Shown here one piece after another: positions 22,880 through 35,669 of a stretch of DNA of 64,000 bases (position 1 is its first letter; each line of letters opens with the position of its first letter). A program made the position numbers and the translations under genes. The notes beneath the pieces were generated by a model, which made no database searches, was not told the DNA's origin, and saw only the letters and a program-made list of their open reading frames with translations. The stretch is from contig NC_092858.1 of assembly GCF_032062135.1 (NCBI RefSeq), positions 170,710,453 to 170,774,452 of the forward strand. Reading direction: 5' to 3'. This DNA comes from Pyxicephalus adspersus (Eukaryota > Chordata > Amphibia > Anura > Pyxicephalidae).

Positions 22880-23110
22880 GAAATTTCCTTGGCGATGTAA
22901 CGAGGGCCTACTGTATTCACCATATGTGCGGGGCATGCGGATAACAATGGCAGCCGTGTAGGGAGTGCCTTTGGTCAGAAGAGAACACGGCAGCCTAATA
23001 GGAATTCTTTGTTCTTCAAAAGGGTCTCCTCTCCCCTTTTGTGCTTCACTTAATTCATGGCATCTGAGCTGCTCTTGAACTTGACAGGCTTGGAGAAAAA
23101 GAATAGGGGG
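22880..23110. promoter_or_regulatory. Conserved-looking intronic block
   Basis: Non-repetitive block with GGCGATGTAACG, GGGGCATGCGG and CACTTAATTCATGG words. Texture evidence only. Confidence 0.25.
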
Positions 23111-23329
23111 GATGGGAGGCAAAGGGGAATAAAAGAAAAAAGCCTTCAAACGAATTTCCTTAGAAAAGACAGGGAGAGGGGAAAAAAATGATTACTCTTC
23201 AAGCACAATCTTGCTAAAGGCACTGGACTTTCCAGAGAGACAGAACCGACCTGAAACTTTAGCTACAACTTTTTTTTTTTTTTAATACAATCTCTAAGCC
23301 TTTTATATATTTTTAGCAAGAAATTGGGT

Positions 23330-23480
23330 ATTCATGAGGTGACCTCCAAGGCCTTAATTTAATAAAGCAAAGAGCAGGGTGCACCTGGAGTAAGCCAACT
23401 CATCTAATCAGAAATGGCCGTGATGGCAAAACCTGGTCGCGGAGGGTAATGGGATGGATTAGTATATATTTATTCATTAA
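23330..23480. promoter_or_regulatory. Conserved-looking intronic block with near-octamer
   Basis: Contains CATTAATGGCTTTGCATTAAC (one mismatch from the octamer plus TAA), CTAATCAG and GGTGCACC. Texture evidence only. Confidence 0.3.
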
Positions 23481-24009
23481 TGGCTTTGCATTAACTAAAA
23501 AAAAAAAAAACACAAAAAGAAACAAAAAGTCATAATGTAGACAAGAACCCATTTACTAAAATATCATAAAATTTGTCAAGGCAATGCAATTTTGTAAACA
23601 TTTTTAAATCTGCTGCTTTCAATAAAATAGTTCCTAGAAATAATGTCATTATTGTATTTCCTATTATAGGGGACAACTTCTTCTTGTTATTCTCTCACAT
23701 TTTCTCCCAAGGGAGGTTACAAGCAGTGGTGCCAAGGCACATCGTACAAGTATGGTCTACTGGTGCCACCATCAGGAAATTCACCCTGTGAAACGTCATG
23801 CAGCAATTGTAGAAGTACAAACAGACAGAAAGTGTAGGACATCAGCAGCATTGAGATGTAACAAAGGATGAAAGAAAGATAAAATCAATATGTTTAGTAA
23901 TTTATATTAACACATTATCTTCTTCGTTCATACACATTTGAATTATCAAGTGTTGCCTAGATGATTTTGCAAAAACAAGTTCATTTAATGAGAAAATGTA
24001 ATGTAAAGC

Positions 24010-24160
24010 AAACCTGGAGAGGATCTGGATAGAAAACATCTGTGGGGAAATCGCAAATGATTTAAAGAAATACATTCCAGGTTTGCTGGATACTCCAGGT
24101 TCTCCCACGATAGTTTATCTTCCTCAGTTTTGGAGATCTTTAATAAATGCGAGGCGCATT
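24010..24160 (-). repeat. Family H element
   Basis: Palindromic family whose arms read GATTTATTAAAGCTCTCCAAGGCTGGAGAGGAT. Here 'acctggagaggatctgg' and 'ccaggtttgctggat...agttttggagatctttaataaatgcg' form the two arms. Confidence 0.55.
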
Positions 24161-24398
24161 CCCAAATTTTATAGAGCATCAGAACAAGTGGTAAGGAGAA
24201 ATTGGCTAGTGGGCATACCTGGAATATCCCCAACTTTAAGGCCCCCTGTTCACACTTACAGTTGCAAAGCTCATGGCAGGTGTATTGTTAACTGCTGCTA
24301 TGCTCCCAGGAACAGCAAACCACGCTGTAGGTTAATAAGTTCCCTTTTGCAATTGGGGTTCGGTTCTTCCTCTAGAGGAAGGGAAGCAACCACACCAC

Positions 24399-24710
24399 AA
24401 AGGCCATGTACACACGTCAGATGATCCTTGTCCGATAATCACCTCTGGGCTGATATCGGATGAGAATCTGGCGTGTGTACAGCACTCGTCGTTTGTCCTG
24501 GCAGAACCATGGATAACGAACGAGGAACAATTGTGATGAAAGTGAAGGTGAGGGGGTGCCTCTTGTCTTTCTCCCCCTACCCTCTCCATAGAGCAGAATG
24601 GTGCTGTATGTACAGAGCTCGTTCGAGCATCGTTCAGTCTTTTGTCGTTGGAAAGGATTGTGAAAGTTCCTTTCCAACAACAATTACTGCACATGTATAC
24701 GCAGCCTAAT
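24399..24710 (+). repeat. Family F element, complete
   Basis: Left end AAGGCCATGTACACACGTCAG, right end GCACATGTATACGCAGCCT, imperfect inverted repeats. The middle contains 'gataatcacctctgggctgatatcgg' and 'ggaaaggattgtgaaagttcctttcc', an inverted pair. Open frames of up to 160 codons cross it but show no protein signature. Confidence 0.75.
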
Positions 24711-26699
24711 AGCAACACGTCAATGCCACAAACCATGTTGTGCCATGCCACATACATTTGTGCCATGAAAAGTAAAAACGAGCCTAAGAACAATTCACAA
24801 ACTTCCTGTTGCATATCTAAAGGGAGAGCAAAAGAAAATGCTGATTAAGTTACACAGACCACAAATAAACCTTCCATTCCCCAAAAAAAAAAAAGTTTTG
24901 GCTATGCCAAAACATTTCAAATTTGTATACATTTTGCAATTTTGCGAAATATATAGGATGAGGTTACTTGCAAATAAAGCAAAGTGTGACTTTGGAAGGA
25001 AATGTAAATATTCCTGTACAATTCTAATAAAATGTAAATATTCAGATTCTTGCATAAACCCAACTTTATTATCTATAAGCCAATTCAAAGGACTTCCATT
25101 GACGATTTTGGTAACCCATGTTCCTTTGAGTCAAGTCTTGCCTATGAATGTCTCATGATTGACTGGCACAGAATTAAAGTGCCCCAGGACTAGCGACTAA
25201 GTCAGAGAGTAACAAACAGGGGCAAAGTTCACGATCCCGGATAAATATACATAACAAGAGGAAGACCATTTTAAGGCGTTGACCCACACACAACATTTGT
25301 AAAGCAAACAGAGGGGAAATCTGGAGTGAATGCATGACCTTTTTATACTCCTTGGTGTCAGTGATCTCTTCACCCCCCTATCAAATAAAACAAAGTGCAA
25401 AGCACAAATTTCAATAATGTATTCTATGTAAATCTTGGGCCCCTTATATGCCTGCATCTATGGTATCTATCTGCAGGGCATGTCATCGTATTTTATGCTC
25501 AGGAAATGTGTTTTAGGGTAGAAATTTACATCATTTTTTTTGTGTTCTATTAAACGGATTAGACACACATGGACACAGACTTTTATTGTAATTATTTTTC
25601 TGGCTTAACGCTTGCATGCTGTTCCCTAGGATGTATGATAAGCGGGGTCAAACAGCAAAGAGAGGTCCATCAACAGGGACATAATGCTGTCACTTGGATG
25701 CAATGTCAACGCCAACATTCTAACCAACCAAGCAAGAGCAGGGTCATGCCGAGCAGACCCCCGTGACCCAGGGCCCCATCTTAGCCAATGACTTGCAGGA
25801 TGCATTAGGCCATCTGCTACAGGAAAATCCCAGTAGGGGTCAGGGCAACCACAAAGGCTTTGGGGGCAGGCTGATGTTCAGAACAAATTCTGTTTCTAAA
25901 AGGGGAGAAAATGGACATTGTGTGGCAAGCGTGTTACGAGTCAGTTTACAAAATGAGAGTTGCTTAGGCACAGAGAAAGCAGAGAAAGGCCGTATTGCAT
26001 GTGCATTGGGCAAAACCCAACCAAAACCAAGATTTTGTGATATCACACACGCATAATATACAAATTCAAACTGAATTAGATTTCCTTCACTAAGTTACTG
26101 TATCAACCACATTTTTTTGCATAGTCCTAGGACACCTTTCCTGATGCTGACAACACTGGGTGTCTGTGTAATGAGCCCTGGGCAATACTAGGCAGGCTGT
26201 GTGTAGGCTACCTTCAGTAAAGCCCATGTGTATTTTTGAGACTCCATGATTGAACTAAAATATAATGTGGAAAAAACAAGTAAAAGCTCTGACTTGCTTC
26301 ACATTCCGAGATGCACATTGCAAAAAGCTCCACGATCAGCAAGCTCAAGTGTGAGGAACAAAGCCCAAGGAGTGAGCCAGTCCGCACGCTGGCATGCCGA
26401 TAGTAGGAGAGAATAAAGCGACAGAAAAAGGAGCTCATAATTGTACCACTTCTTTTTTTGTAAGGTTTAAGCTAGGGGTAAGGTCCAGGACAAAAATCAG
26501 CCTAATGGAAGCTGAAAGATTGAAGGTTAAATATTCCTGGACATTAAGTTTCATTAATCTCCAAACTGAAGGTATATTTTGCAGCAAATGATAGTTTTTA
26601 TTTCTACAAAATGGTCACTAGGTCAGATGTTCTTTAAATGGTGGCTATAACCAGCCATGCCAACACACATCGTGTTGCCGTCCTCATGGGAAAGTCTGC
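24711..26699. other. Intron, no recognised feature
   Basis: About 2 kb of unique sequence. I see no exon, RNA gene or known repeat. Confidence 0.4.
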
Positions 26700-26866
26700 C
26701 CAGTCTTTTCACCAGACCTGTTTAGCCGAGAGCACCACCCGGCACTTTTCAATAACCTTTTTTGGGTGGTTACTGAAAAGTTGGGTCACAATACAGGGGC
26801 TGCCACCCACCTACAGATTCTTCCCACCCAGCTTAAAAAAAAAAAAACAATCTGTGTAGAATATTG
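26700..26866 (+). repeat. Family D palindromic element
   Basis: Contains 'agcaccacccggcacttttcaataacc' paired with 'ggtggttactgaaaagttgggtcac', followed by 'caggggctgccacccacctacag' and an A-run near the end. Confidence 0.75.
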
Positions 26867-28149
26867 CACCCGCTATACAGTGTGATTGCATGCAAAGAAA
26901 ACAAAGTGAACTGGAAAGGGTCTGAATGAGATCAGCAGCACAAAGATACAAAAAGAATAGAAAAAACAATAACATTTTTCAAAAAGAAACAAAAATCACC
27001 TAGCAGCTAGCTACACTTTATCATCGCTAAGAACAGCCCATGATTCGGAGATGCTATCCCTCTTTTAAGAAACCCCTCCATCCTTCTCATTCAGACGAAT
27101 AGAGAGCGCTATAGTATTTGAGCTTTTGAGCTTAGCCAAAGATTTTTTATCATGGTCCGTGTAAATGGGGGTGTAGTAAGGTTGTGTCCTTTACTCACAT
27201 TAAAAGTTGTCTCTTTGTTGAGAAATTCACTTGAGCTAATATGTTAAAGCTAAACTTTTTCCCGTACAGATTCAGCTCCACTTCAAATGTAAAAGAAAAC
27301 ATAAGTCCCCTTTTGCGCTACATGCACCTTTAATTAAACCATAACCCCCCTTTTTCTCTGGTCCCCCTATACCGCAAAGGTCCAACTAATGCAGTTGAAA
27401 CTTCTGTAAAAACATTGTTTTTGGATGGCATTTAACTGCTATTCTTTTTCAGCAGATCATATTTTTAGCACACCAAATGTCTGGCGATGGGCCAGTGCAC
27501 TTGTTGTGGTAACTGCTCCTACAAAAGAATGCCAGAAAACGAGAGAATTAAGAAGCTGTATGCAGATCTGCAAAAATCTACTGAAAACTGGCTCTTTGTC
27601 AGTTACCATAGATACTGGGACCAGGGTGCTTCTTTGTAACTTTTCTACATGGAGTCTGGTAATCCTGTTACAATGATGGGATGCCGCTTCCACTGGTTGG
27701 GGATGAGGGGGGGTTAGAGAACCTTTACTTCCCAGGTTCATATTGCAACCCGAATTGTGTCCGGAAAATGCAAACACTGTTTCAACAGGTTTCGGCAAGT
27801 AACCTTTTTAGATGAACTCCTTCTGAATTGTTTCTTGGTGCCTTCTGTGCACTTAAAGTCAACAAGTAAAATCGGTTGGTTACCTTACAATGCAATCCAG
27901 AAAACAATGTGACTGTGATGAAAAAGATAAGCCTTTGGAATACAAAGATCTCTGAATCCGAGCCAGGCAGCCATGTGCTACTTTGCTAACAGTAAATAAG
28001 GTGCAGCAATGCCAATGTGCCATGTGGCCTCTATGAAGTGTCTCCTGCAACCCCCTGCTCTCATAAAGATAGCTAGTGGGTAAATTAGCCTAATGTGGTC
28101 TGCCTCTGGTTTACATATAGAGATTAAGAAGCAGCAAGACAACAAACAG
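26867..28149. other. Intron, no recognised feature
   Basis: Unique sequence. A 113-codon minus frame (27457-27798) has no recognisable domain. Confidence 0.4.
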
Positions 28150-28880
28150 GTAAATGCTTGGAAATTATATATTTACAAGACCACCAGTGACATCACTGAG
28201 AATACACCTTATCCATTCATGAGAAAACAGTCACATTCCCGCGAATGCAGCCTATCCAATCACTGGAGACCAGTGACATCACAGAGAATGAAGCCTATCT
28301 ATTCGCTAGATACCGGTGACATCACTCTATTCGCTGGAGACCAGTGACATCACTTAGAATACAGCCTATCCATTCTTTAGAGAGCAGTGACATCACTGAC
28401 AATGCAGCCTATCCATTCTCTAGATACCTGTGACATCACAGAGAATGAAGCCTATCCATTCGCTAGATACCGGTGACATCACTCTATTCGCTGGAGACCA
28501 GTGACATCACTTAGAATGCAGCCTATACATTCACTAGAGAGCAGTGACATCACTAAGAATGCAGCCTAATTATCTTCTAGATATCGGTGACATCACTGAG
28601 AATGCAGCCTATCCATTCACTAGAGACCAGTGACATCACTGAGAATGCAGCCTATCCATTCACTAGAGACCAGTGACATCACTGAGAATGCAGCCTATCC
28701 ATTCTCTAGATACCGGTGACATCACTAAGAATGCAGCCTATCCATTCTCTAGAAATCAGAGGCATTACTGAGAATGCAGCCAATCCATATACTAGAGAAT
28801 GCTGAAATCATGGAGAATGTAAGATATCCATTCTTTAGAAACTGGTGACATCACTACAAATGCAGCCTACCTAATCATTG
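28150..28880. repeat. Minisatellite, 43-bp unit with TGACATCAC
   Basis: About 17 units of a 43-bp sequence: GACATCACTGAGAATGCAGC then CTATCCATTCACTAGAGACCAGT. A truncated unit lacking about 15 bp recurs, and a four-unit block repeats with a 157-bp period (starts 28274 and 28431). The right-hand units decay. Each unit carries TGACATCAC, a CRE/ATF-like word. Confidence 0.9.
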
Positions 28881-29399
28881 AAGACCATTGATAGTAAGAA
28901 TATATATAAGACTTATTATGAAAGGTGTCATAACTAATGCAGCGTATAAACTAATTTTTTAGCATAGCTGTAGTAAGAACATTTTTTACCTATTTACTTA
29001 TTGTGTGGAATCAGTCATTTTTTGAAAAAATACTATCTTCAGTGTTGTAGTTATAGCACAGACTTCATGCTAAAAAATCTGCAGGACTGCACACAATCTC
29101 CAAAATCTTCCTTTGATGCTGTAGTTTGAATGATGAGGAGTGTTAGCACAGCATTATGTGAGAAGCAATCATTAATCACAAATAGCAGCCAGAGCAGATG
29201 TTACAATAGGGAACACGTGACACTACAAATGAGAAGAGATCCCTCAAACTGGGCACCGAAGCAGAACAGGAAGTAGGGTACCGAACAATACTTCTATGGA
29301 TGAGGAAAGCAAATAGCACCAAGAATGAATGACTGTGCATGTGCAACTAGCCATGCACTGCAGAATACACACTACTATACAACAGTACAAAGACACGAG
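28881..29399. other. Spacer between two minisatellites
   Basis: Unique sequence with no recognised element. Confidence 0.4.
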
Positions 29400-30460
29400 A
29401 AACAATGTAGGACTAGGCTCAGGGCACCCATGAAGAAGGAAGGGACACAATGCAGGACTAGGCCGGGGCACACATATAGAGAGAAGAGTCACAATACAGG
29501 ATTAAGTCAGGGTACCCACATGAAGTGAGGAGCCACAATACAGGACTAAGCCGGGGTACCCATATAGGGAGTGGAGCAATAATACAAAAGTAAGACAGGG
29601 TACCACTATAGAGAGAAGAGACACAATAAAGGACCAAGATGGGACTCCCATATAGAAAGATGAGCCACAATACATAACTAAGCCTGGGTACCACTATAGA
29701 GAGAAGAGACACAATACAGGACCAAGATGGGGCTCCCATATAGAAAGGAGAACCACAATAGATAACTAGACTGTGGTACCCCTATAGAGAGAAGAGACAA
29801 TATAGGGGTGCCCAAGCTTGGTCCTGTATTGTGGCTCTTTTCTCTCTATGGGTGCCCAAGCTTGGTCCTGTGGAGACAAGAGCCACAATACATAACTAAG
29901 CATAGGTACCCTATAGAGAAGAGACAATACAGGACCAAGTTGGGGCATCCATATAAAGAGAAGAGCCACAATATTAAACTGAGCTTGGGTACCCTATAGA
30001 GGGAAGAGATACAATACAGAACTAAGCCTGGGTACCCCTAGAGAGGGAAAAGCGGCAATAACTTACTAAAAGTCTGGGTACCCCTATAGAAAGAAATGAC
30101 ACAGTACAGAACTAACTTGGGGCACCTCTATAGAGAGAAGAGGCAAAATACAGGGCTAGGCCAGGAAACGCATAGAGAAGAGAAACAATACATAACTAAT
30201 CCAGGGTAATCCTATAAAAAGAAACACCACAATACTGAATCAAGCCAGGGCACTCATATAGAGAGAACAGCCACAAAACAGGACTGCACTAAGGCCACCA
30301 TATAGAGAAGAACAAAAATACATAGCTAAGCCAGGCTACCACCAAAGGAAAAAGAGGCATAATACAAGACTAGGCCAGGGCACACATATACAGAGAAGAA
30401 CCACATTACAGGACTAGGGTGGGTCACCCATATAAAGAGAAGAACCACAATAGTGGCCTT
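29400..30460. repeat. Minisatellite, about 45-bp unit, with internal inversion
   Basis: Degenerate tandem units around ACAATACAGGACTAAGCC then TGGGTACCCCTATAGAGAGAAGAGCC. A segment at about 29809-29873 is in the opposite orientation ('gtgcccaagcttggtcctgtattgtggctc'). The array is more than 1 kb long. Confidence 0.9.
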
Positions 30461-30599
30461 TAGTGGATGGACCTGCTGGGTCCCTCTAACAGCTTTGCTA
30501 TTTGCAGAACAGCGTTGACCACGGCTACAATTACAAGGTGATACACCCAAAGTTGATTTATCTCCACTGTGGCTCTCCAAATATTTTCACAGGTAATAC

Positions 30600-30900
30600 A
30601 ACTCACACGTTCCACTCTGCATTTTGCAGTTGTTCCAGAGTTCATTTGAAATGCAATTAGTTCACGTTTGACTGCAGCATACCTATAAATTCATACTGTG
30701 AGAAAGCCCAGGCTCTGTTTTGAAGTCTGGCCAAAGATAATTTGATTTGGCAAGGTTACAAATCTTTGCTTGTGCAGGAATGGAGGTCTTTTTTAGTCGG
30801 GTATAATTATGGAAAACATGCGATAAATGCCGAGGGATTTCACAAAGCTAGACGGCGTGCTATTATTTTTAGTCAGGACCGGACCATGCTGTACATTTGA
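30600..30900. promoter_or_regulatory. Conserved-looking intronic block
   Basis: Non-repetitive, with ATGCAATTAG, CCAAAGATAATTTGATTTGG and TTTTTAGTCGGG words, unlike the flanking minisatellite. Texture evidence only. Confidence 0.3.
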
Positions 30901-31169
30901 TGCTTATATATGATGAAGTGGATTAAATGCTATAGAAGTAACACACAGCAACCCCCCTTCCTCCAATAGAAACTCAACACTGCCGTGCCAATAATCCAAT
31001 TTCTCATTGGCTGCTGTGGACTAATGTGAATCTTTCTTCTTTCCACCATGGACATACTCGCTTTAGGTAGTCACATACCAGTCTAGCCTGGGCCAATCCA
31101 GGCAATAATACCTTGACAATTAGATCATGCAGAACTCCTCCAGGTACACGAAAGCCCACCTCCCATCAT

Positions 31170-31605
31170 CTAAACCAGTGTTTCTAAGCCAGGATTTCTC
31201 CAGAGGTTCCTTGGTTCCCAAGTTGTGCCTCTCTGGTCAGTTTAACCGACACCAATGATAGTTTTGGATATGTGCAAGGGTGACATTCTTCCCGATGGTC
31301 AGCAGTGTGAGACATTCTTAGCAATGACCACCATCCCTGTCCTCCCCAGCCCCTTTTAGCACCACCCGGAACTTTTCGGTAACCCCCTGGCTGTTTTTGT
31401 AAGGTTACTGAAGAGTTGGGTCACAATACAGGGACTGCCAATCGTCCACAGTTACTTTCCACTCAGCTTAAAATAATTTCTTGGTTAAACATTGCACCAT
31501 TTTTATATTGTGTAAGCTGTGGATATAGTATATATAGCGGGGGTTCCCCAAGACCTGAAAGTTATTTCAAGGGCTCCCTCAAGGTCGAAAAAGGCTGGTT
31601 TAAAC
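31170..31605 (+). repeat. Family C element split by a family D insertion
   Basis: The left part (31170-31335) starts CCAGTGTTTCTAAGCCAGGATTTCTCC. The right part (31497-31605) resumes with 'gtgtaagctgtggatatagtatatatagc' and ends 'aaaaaggctgg'. The interruption is a family D copy. Confidence 0.75.
31336..31496 (+). repeat. Family D palindromic element inside family C
   Basis: TCCTCCCCAGCCCCTTTTAGCACCACCCGG...GGTTAAACATTGCACC, inserted within the family C copy, so family D moved after family C at this site. Confidence 0.75.
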
Positions 31606-31669
31606 CATCTGATTATCAAACCATAATTGGATAAATTGATAAAATATCTAATCCTTCACTTACCATGAA

Positions 31670-31986
31670 ATCACGACACTCCAACTAGACCACAGTCTCT
31701 TTCACAATCCTTTCCAACAACAAGAGACCGCACGATGTATGAATGAGTGCTGTACAAAGAGCACCGTTCTGCACTATGGAGAGGGGAGGGGGAGAATGGT
31801 GTAGCAACACCCCACTGCGCTCTCTCCTCTTCAGTTTTATTACGATCCTTCATAGCGCATCATTCGTGGATACGCCAGAACAGTTCCATGAACGATGAGT
31901 GTTGTACACACACCAGATTCTCATCCATAAACAGCCTTAAGGCAATTATTGGACGAGAATCATCTGACATGTGTATGTAGCCTTAC
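31670..31986 (-). repeat. Family F element, near complete
   Basis: Minus orientation: 'tttcacaatcctttccaacaac' at left, 'gaacgatgagtgttgtacacacaccagattctcatcc' in the middle, ending GACATGTGTATGTAGCCTTA. Confidence 0.75.
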
Positions 31987-32748
31987 AGTCTTCATGCACG
32001 CATTCCAAGGTTAACTGCATATCAATACTTTGAATCAGCTGCCTAAAAACAGTGAACCATGCTTGTGCTGTGTTGGTCTTTTGAACCCTTCACCATGTTA
32101 TGGAGTTAATGTACAAGAGCACAGTTTGAAACTTGACAGAGTATTGTCACCTCATATCCTTTATTATCCTTTATAGAAGCATTCTGGGGTATCCTTTAAA
32201 TATGCAGCTTAGAAAAGAAAATACCGAAAGCCGCCACTGAAATGACAAGTATAAATTAGGTTTGGACCCAACACTATTACAATTAATTGTTTTGGGCAAC
32301 AAAATTCTAGTATGTGCATGGACCATTACTACCATGATGAGTAACATCAACAGTGGCCACCCAACGGTTGAAGAAAGAAGATTCCAGACCCAGAGGAAGA
32401 CTAAAGGGGCAGTGATTGAGTGAAGTAGAGGAACCTTGGAGCATGGAAGGAAAACAAGCTAGAAGTCAAGTATTTCATAATGTGCAAATATACCATGCAT
32501 TCATATACATTATGGGAAATACTCCAGGGAGAAGAAGCAGGGATTTAGTTCTGCTTTAATATATAACAGCTTATATGATATTAGGTTTAGAGCTACTTTA
32601 ATATTGAAATCAAAGTAATTTTATATCACCTTTTTACTTAGACTGTAATTGAAGGCAGTGATGGATGTGAAAAGCTCTTTATTACGATATTAAAAACAAG
32701 CTAAATATTCCTATAGACAACAAAAGCCAGGGATTTTTTTTACTTGTA
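31987..32748. other. Intron, no recognised feature
   Basis: Unique sequence, nothing recognised. Confidence 0.35.

Positions 32749-32783
<35 letters not shown>
32749..32783. repeat. (AT)n(AC)n microsatellite
   Basis: An alternating AT run followed by a short AC run; simple sequence. Confidence 0.9.
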
Positions 32784-34499
32784 TATTATATGCACATACA
32801 CACATACTATAAACGTCTTACTTATAACTCCCGTTTGAAGTTGTTTGGAGTCCTGGTATCATCTGGTAAAGGTGATTTGAGTCCAGCAGCTGAAGATTAC
32901 TGCATTAGTGGGTTTTATAGAAGAAATGATGGTTTCTTGCTGCAAGGGAATAATACTAGTTCCTGTCACTCTATTCTATCCATTCTACAACATCTTGCTT
33001 TGTTAGGGGACCGGATGCTACCAGTATTGTGGAACCTCATTACCACCTATATATATATATTTCAGCATGTAACTGATCAAGTTCTCTAAAGCACAGTTGA
33101 GCTGCAATTTGTTGCACTTATTTCCGTATAGTCTAACTTAACTGTTTTAGCAATTTCTATAGATTGCTTTAGGAAAAAGATAGATGATTTCTAGAAGCAC
33201 AGAATATAACTGGGAAATAAAGCTTTAAAGTAAAGATAACAAAGACTGTTGATCCAGGGAACATCCGATTGCCTCATGGAATCAGGAAATGTTTTTTTTC
33301 CTCTGTTGTACCAGGTTTTTTTTTGCCTTCCTCTGGATCAACTATGTACATAGGGTTTTATATCTGGGATTTGTTTATTTCTCTAGTGGTTGCACTTGTG
33401 TATTTTTTAAACCAAACAGACTATGTGAGTAAAAAAAGGTAAATCAGTCAGTTATAAAAACATAATTTAGGTGTACAACTTTAAAATGAAATGAAATATA
33501 ATAGAATGTAAATCAAACTGCATGAATGTGTATATACATCAGAGTCTTGCAACATGGCAGCATTTTGAAAGACTGAGGAGGCTCAACTGGTTGCTAATCA
33601 GGCTTTGCACATGTGCATCACCAAATGTGTACATAGGCCAAAACATACCATATATATTGTGTGCAATATATGTGCAAACCAAAGGCAGAATTCAGATTCC
33701 AAATTTTTCTTGTAGCCAGACTATCCAATTTTGTTTTAGGATTTTAGAATTTTTTTTTTTTTGAGGAACACTTATAGAAAATTTTAGGACCTCAGGTGCA
33801 GACTACATGATGGGCATCATACTACAGATTGTAGATATATAATTCATTACTAGGAACCATGCAGGAAGATTTGCAGGTTTAACAGCTCCAGTACTAAATT
33901 TATAAAAGGAAAAACATGGGAAAGGATAGATTGCTCCCTTTCTCTCCGATGCTCAGCCAAATGGTCTTGCCTCTGCCCCTCATTGTGACATTACACTGGG
34001 ATGTTTCGGAACCCCTACGATCCCCTAGGACCCTGTGATGGGCAGTCAATGAGCAGCATGGGTACTGCAGACCTGACTCGCTCACAATGCAGAGCAGAAG
34101 ACCTAGAACCTCCAGGAAGCTCTGCAGAAATTGTATGATCGTCAATGGTGCCAAGGACATCAAAATTTAAGCTCCTCTGAGGCAGGAATGGCTGTTAATG
34201 GTCCTCTTGTGTTCTCTGTAAAGTGCTGGGTTGACTTTCAATAAAAAATGCCTTAATAAATGAGCTCCATAGTGTTTTGCAGTCGCCAAGTTCCTACCAA
34301 ACTGATAAGCTGAATAAATCAGCCACACAGAGGCAGCTCTACTGTCACGGTGCATCCACAACGTACACAACATAACGACACTTACAGACAAATTGGGAGT
34401 CTGCAGTTCCTCACGTTAAGCTTATTTGCCTTTAATGTAAGACACAAGAAGCTCTCGCCATGCACACTGCCACTTCTCATCACATCGCAGTAATAAGAT
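32784..34499. other. Intron, no recognised feature
   Basis: Unique AT-rich sequence with short homopolymers. No exon or repeat family recognised. Confidence 0.4.
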
Positions 34500-34905
34500 A
34501 ATGCGTAACAGCTTGAACTGTGAATTCAGCTCCGAGATGCTGCATCATCAGACAGGACTAGCCAGGATTCCAGGATTGGCTGCTTCTGGCAAAGCAAAAG
34601 CGTGTTCCTATTTCTATTCCATGCGTTTTGCAAAGCTTTTTGCATTATATCCACAAAACCACATTTCACTGGACCACGTCACAATTCATGCACTTTGAAA
34701 GCACTGTGATTTTTTTTAAAGATACTATGAACCTAGGCCCATGTTGCAGCAGCAGCCTAGGCCAATCGAAAGGGAAAATCTCCAACAAAAACACGGCAGC
34801 AATAAAAGGAAAGGCCGACAGGGCTTCTAGCTTTGCCGTTTTTATTTTGCCTGTCATGCTGTGGATGCCTTCATCTCTGACTGTTGCCATCAGTGAGGAG
34901 AAATG
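34500..34905. promoter_or_regulatory. Conserved-looking intronic block
   Basis: Non-repetitive. Contains TGCTGCATCATCAGAC, TTTTGCAAAGCTTTTTGCATTAT (octamer-like, one mismatch), CCTAGGCCCATGTTGCAGCAGCAGCCTAGG (an inverted pair CCTAGG at each side) and GGCCAATCG. Texture evidence only. Confidence 0.35.
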
Positions 34906-34989
34906 AAACTAAGCACCAAATAGTATTAAATATCCAACATATTTTTGGGTGTTTCTTAGGGTTCCTTCACATGGACTTTAAACCTCTAA

Positions 34990-35250
34990 GCCGCTGATTC
35001 TCAACCAGGGTTCCTCCAGAGCCTGCAATGGGTTCCTTGAGCAATTTGTGCCTTTCAGGACCATTCAAATGACACCAATGATCTATTTGGCCATCTGTAA
35101 AGGTGGCTTTCTCCAATCTGGTAAGCGACGTAAGACATTCTCTCCAATGACCACCATGGTAATTTACCGGGAGCTGTGTATATAGTAATTATAGCAGGCA
35201 TTCTGTAAAGTCCTGGAAGTTATTTCAAGGGTTCCCCTACAGTAAAAAGG
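34990..35250 (+). repeat. Family C hAT-like element
   Basis: GATTCTCAACCAGGGTTCCTCC at the left, 'gacaccaatgatctatttggccatctgtaa' in the middle, 'cccctacagtaaaaaggttgata' at the right. It abuts a short tandem array. Confidence 0.75.
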
Positions 35251-35253
35251 TTG

Positions 35254-35575
35254 ATAGACCTTGATATGGTCTACTAGGTAGTTACTACGTAAAGCTTATA
35301 TGAGAGGTTCCTAGACCTTGATATGGTCTACTATGTAGTTACTACATAAAGCTTACATGAGAGGTTCCTAGACCTTGATATGGTCTACTAAGTACTCAAT
35401 ACGGAAAGCTTACATGGGAGGTTCCTAGACCTTGATATAGTCTAAGTAAGTCACAACTTAAGCTTACATGAGAGGTTCCTAGACCTTGATATGGTCTACT
35501 ATGTAGTTACTACATAAAGCTTACATCAGAGGTTCTTAGACCTTGGTATGGTCCAAGTATCCCACTACATGAACA
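35254..35575. repeat. Short minisatellite, 57-60-bp unit
   Basis: Five to six units of CCTAGACCTTGATATGGTCT then 'actatgtagttactacataaagcttacatgagaggtt'. GTAGTTACTAC is palindromic, so each unit can fold. It begins at the end of the family C copy, whose last word 'gttgatagacc' resembles the unit start. Confidence 0.9.
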
Positions 35576-35669
35576 CCAAAAAGGTCTTCCTTGTCTTTTC
35601 TAAAATCTAACTTCATGGTTGGGGACATCTCTACCACCCAATCTGGGTCCCATCACCCCATTTTTTTTT

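Noticed and set aside
24332..24814. 160-codon open frame on minus
   Set aside because: Lies mostly inside a family F element with terminal inverted repeats; no protein signature.
28150..28880. CRISPR-like regular repeats
   Set aside because: Units are contiguous with no unique spacers, and the DNA is vertebrate; it is a minisatellite.
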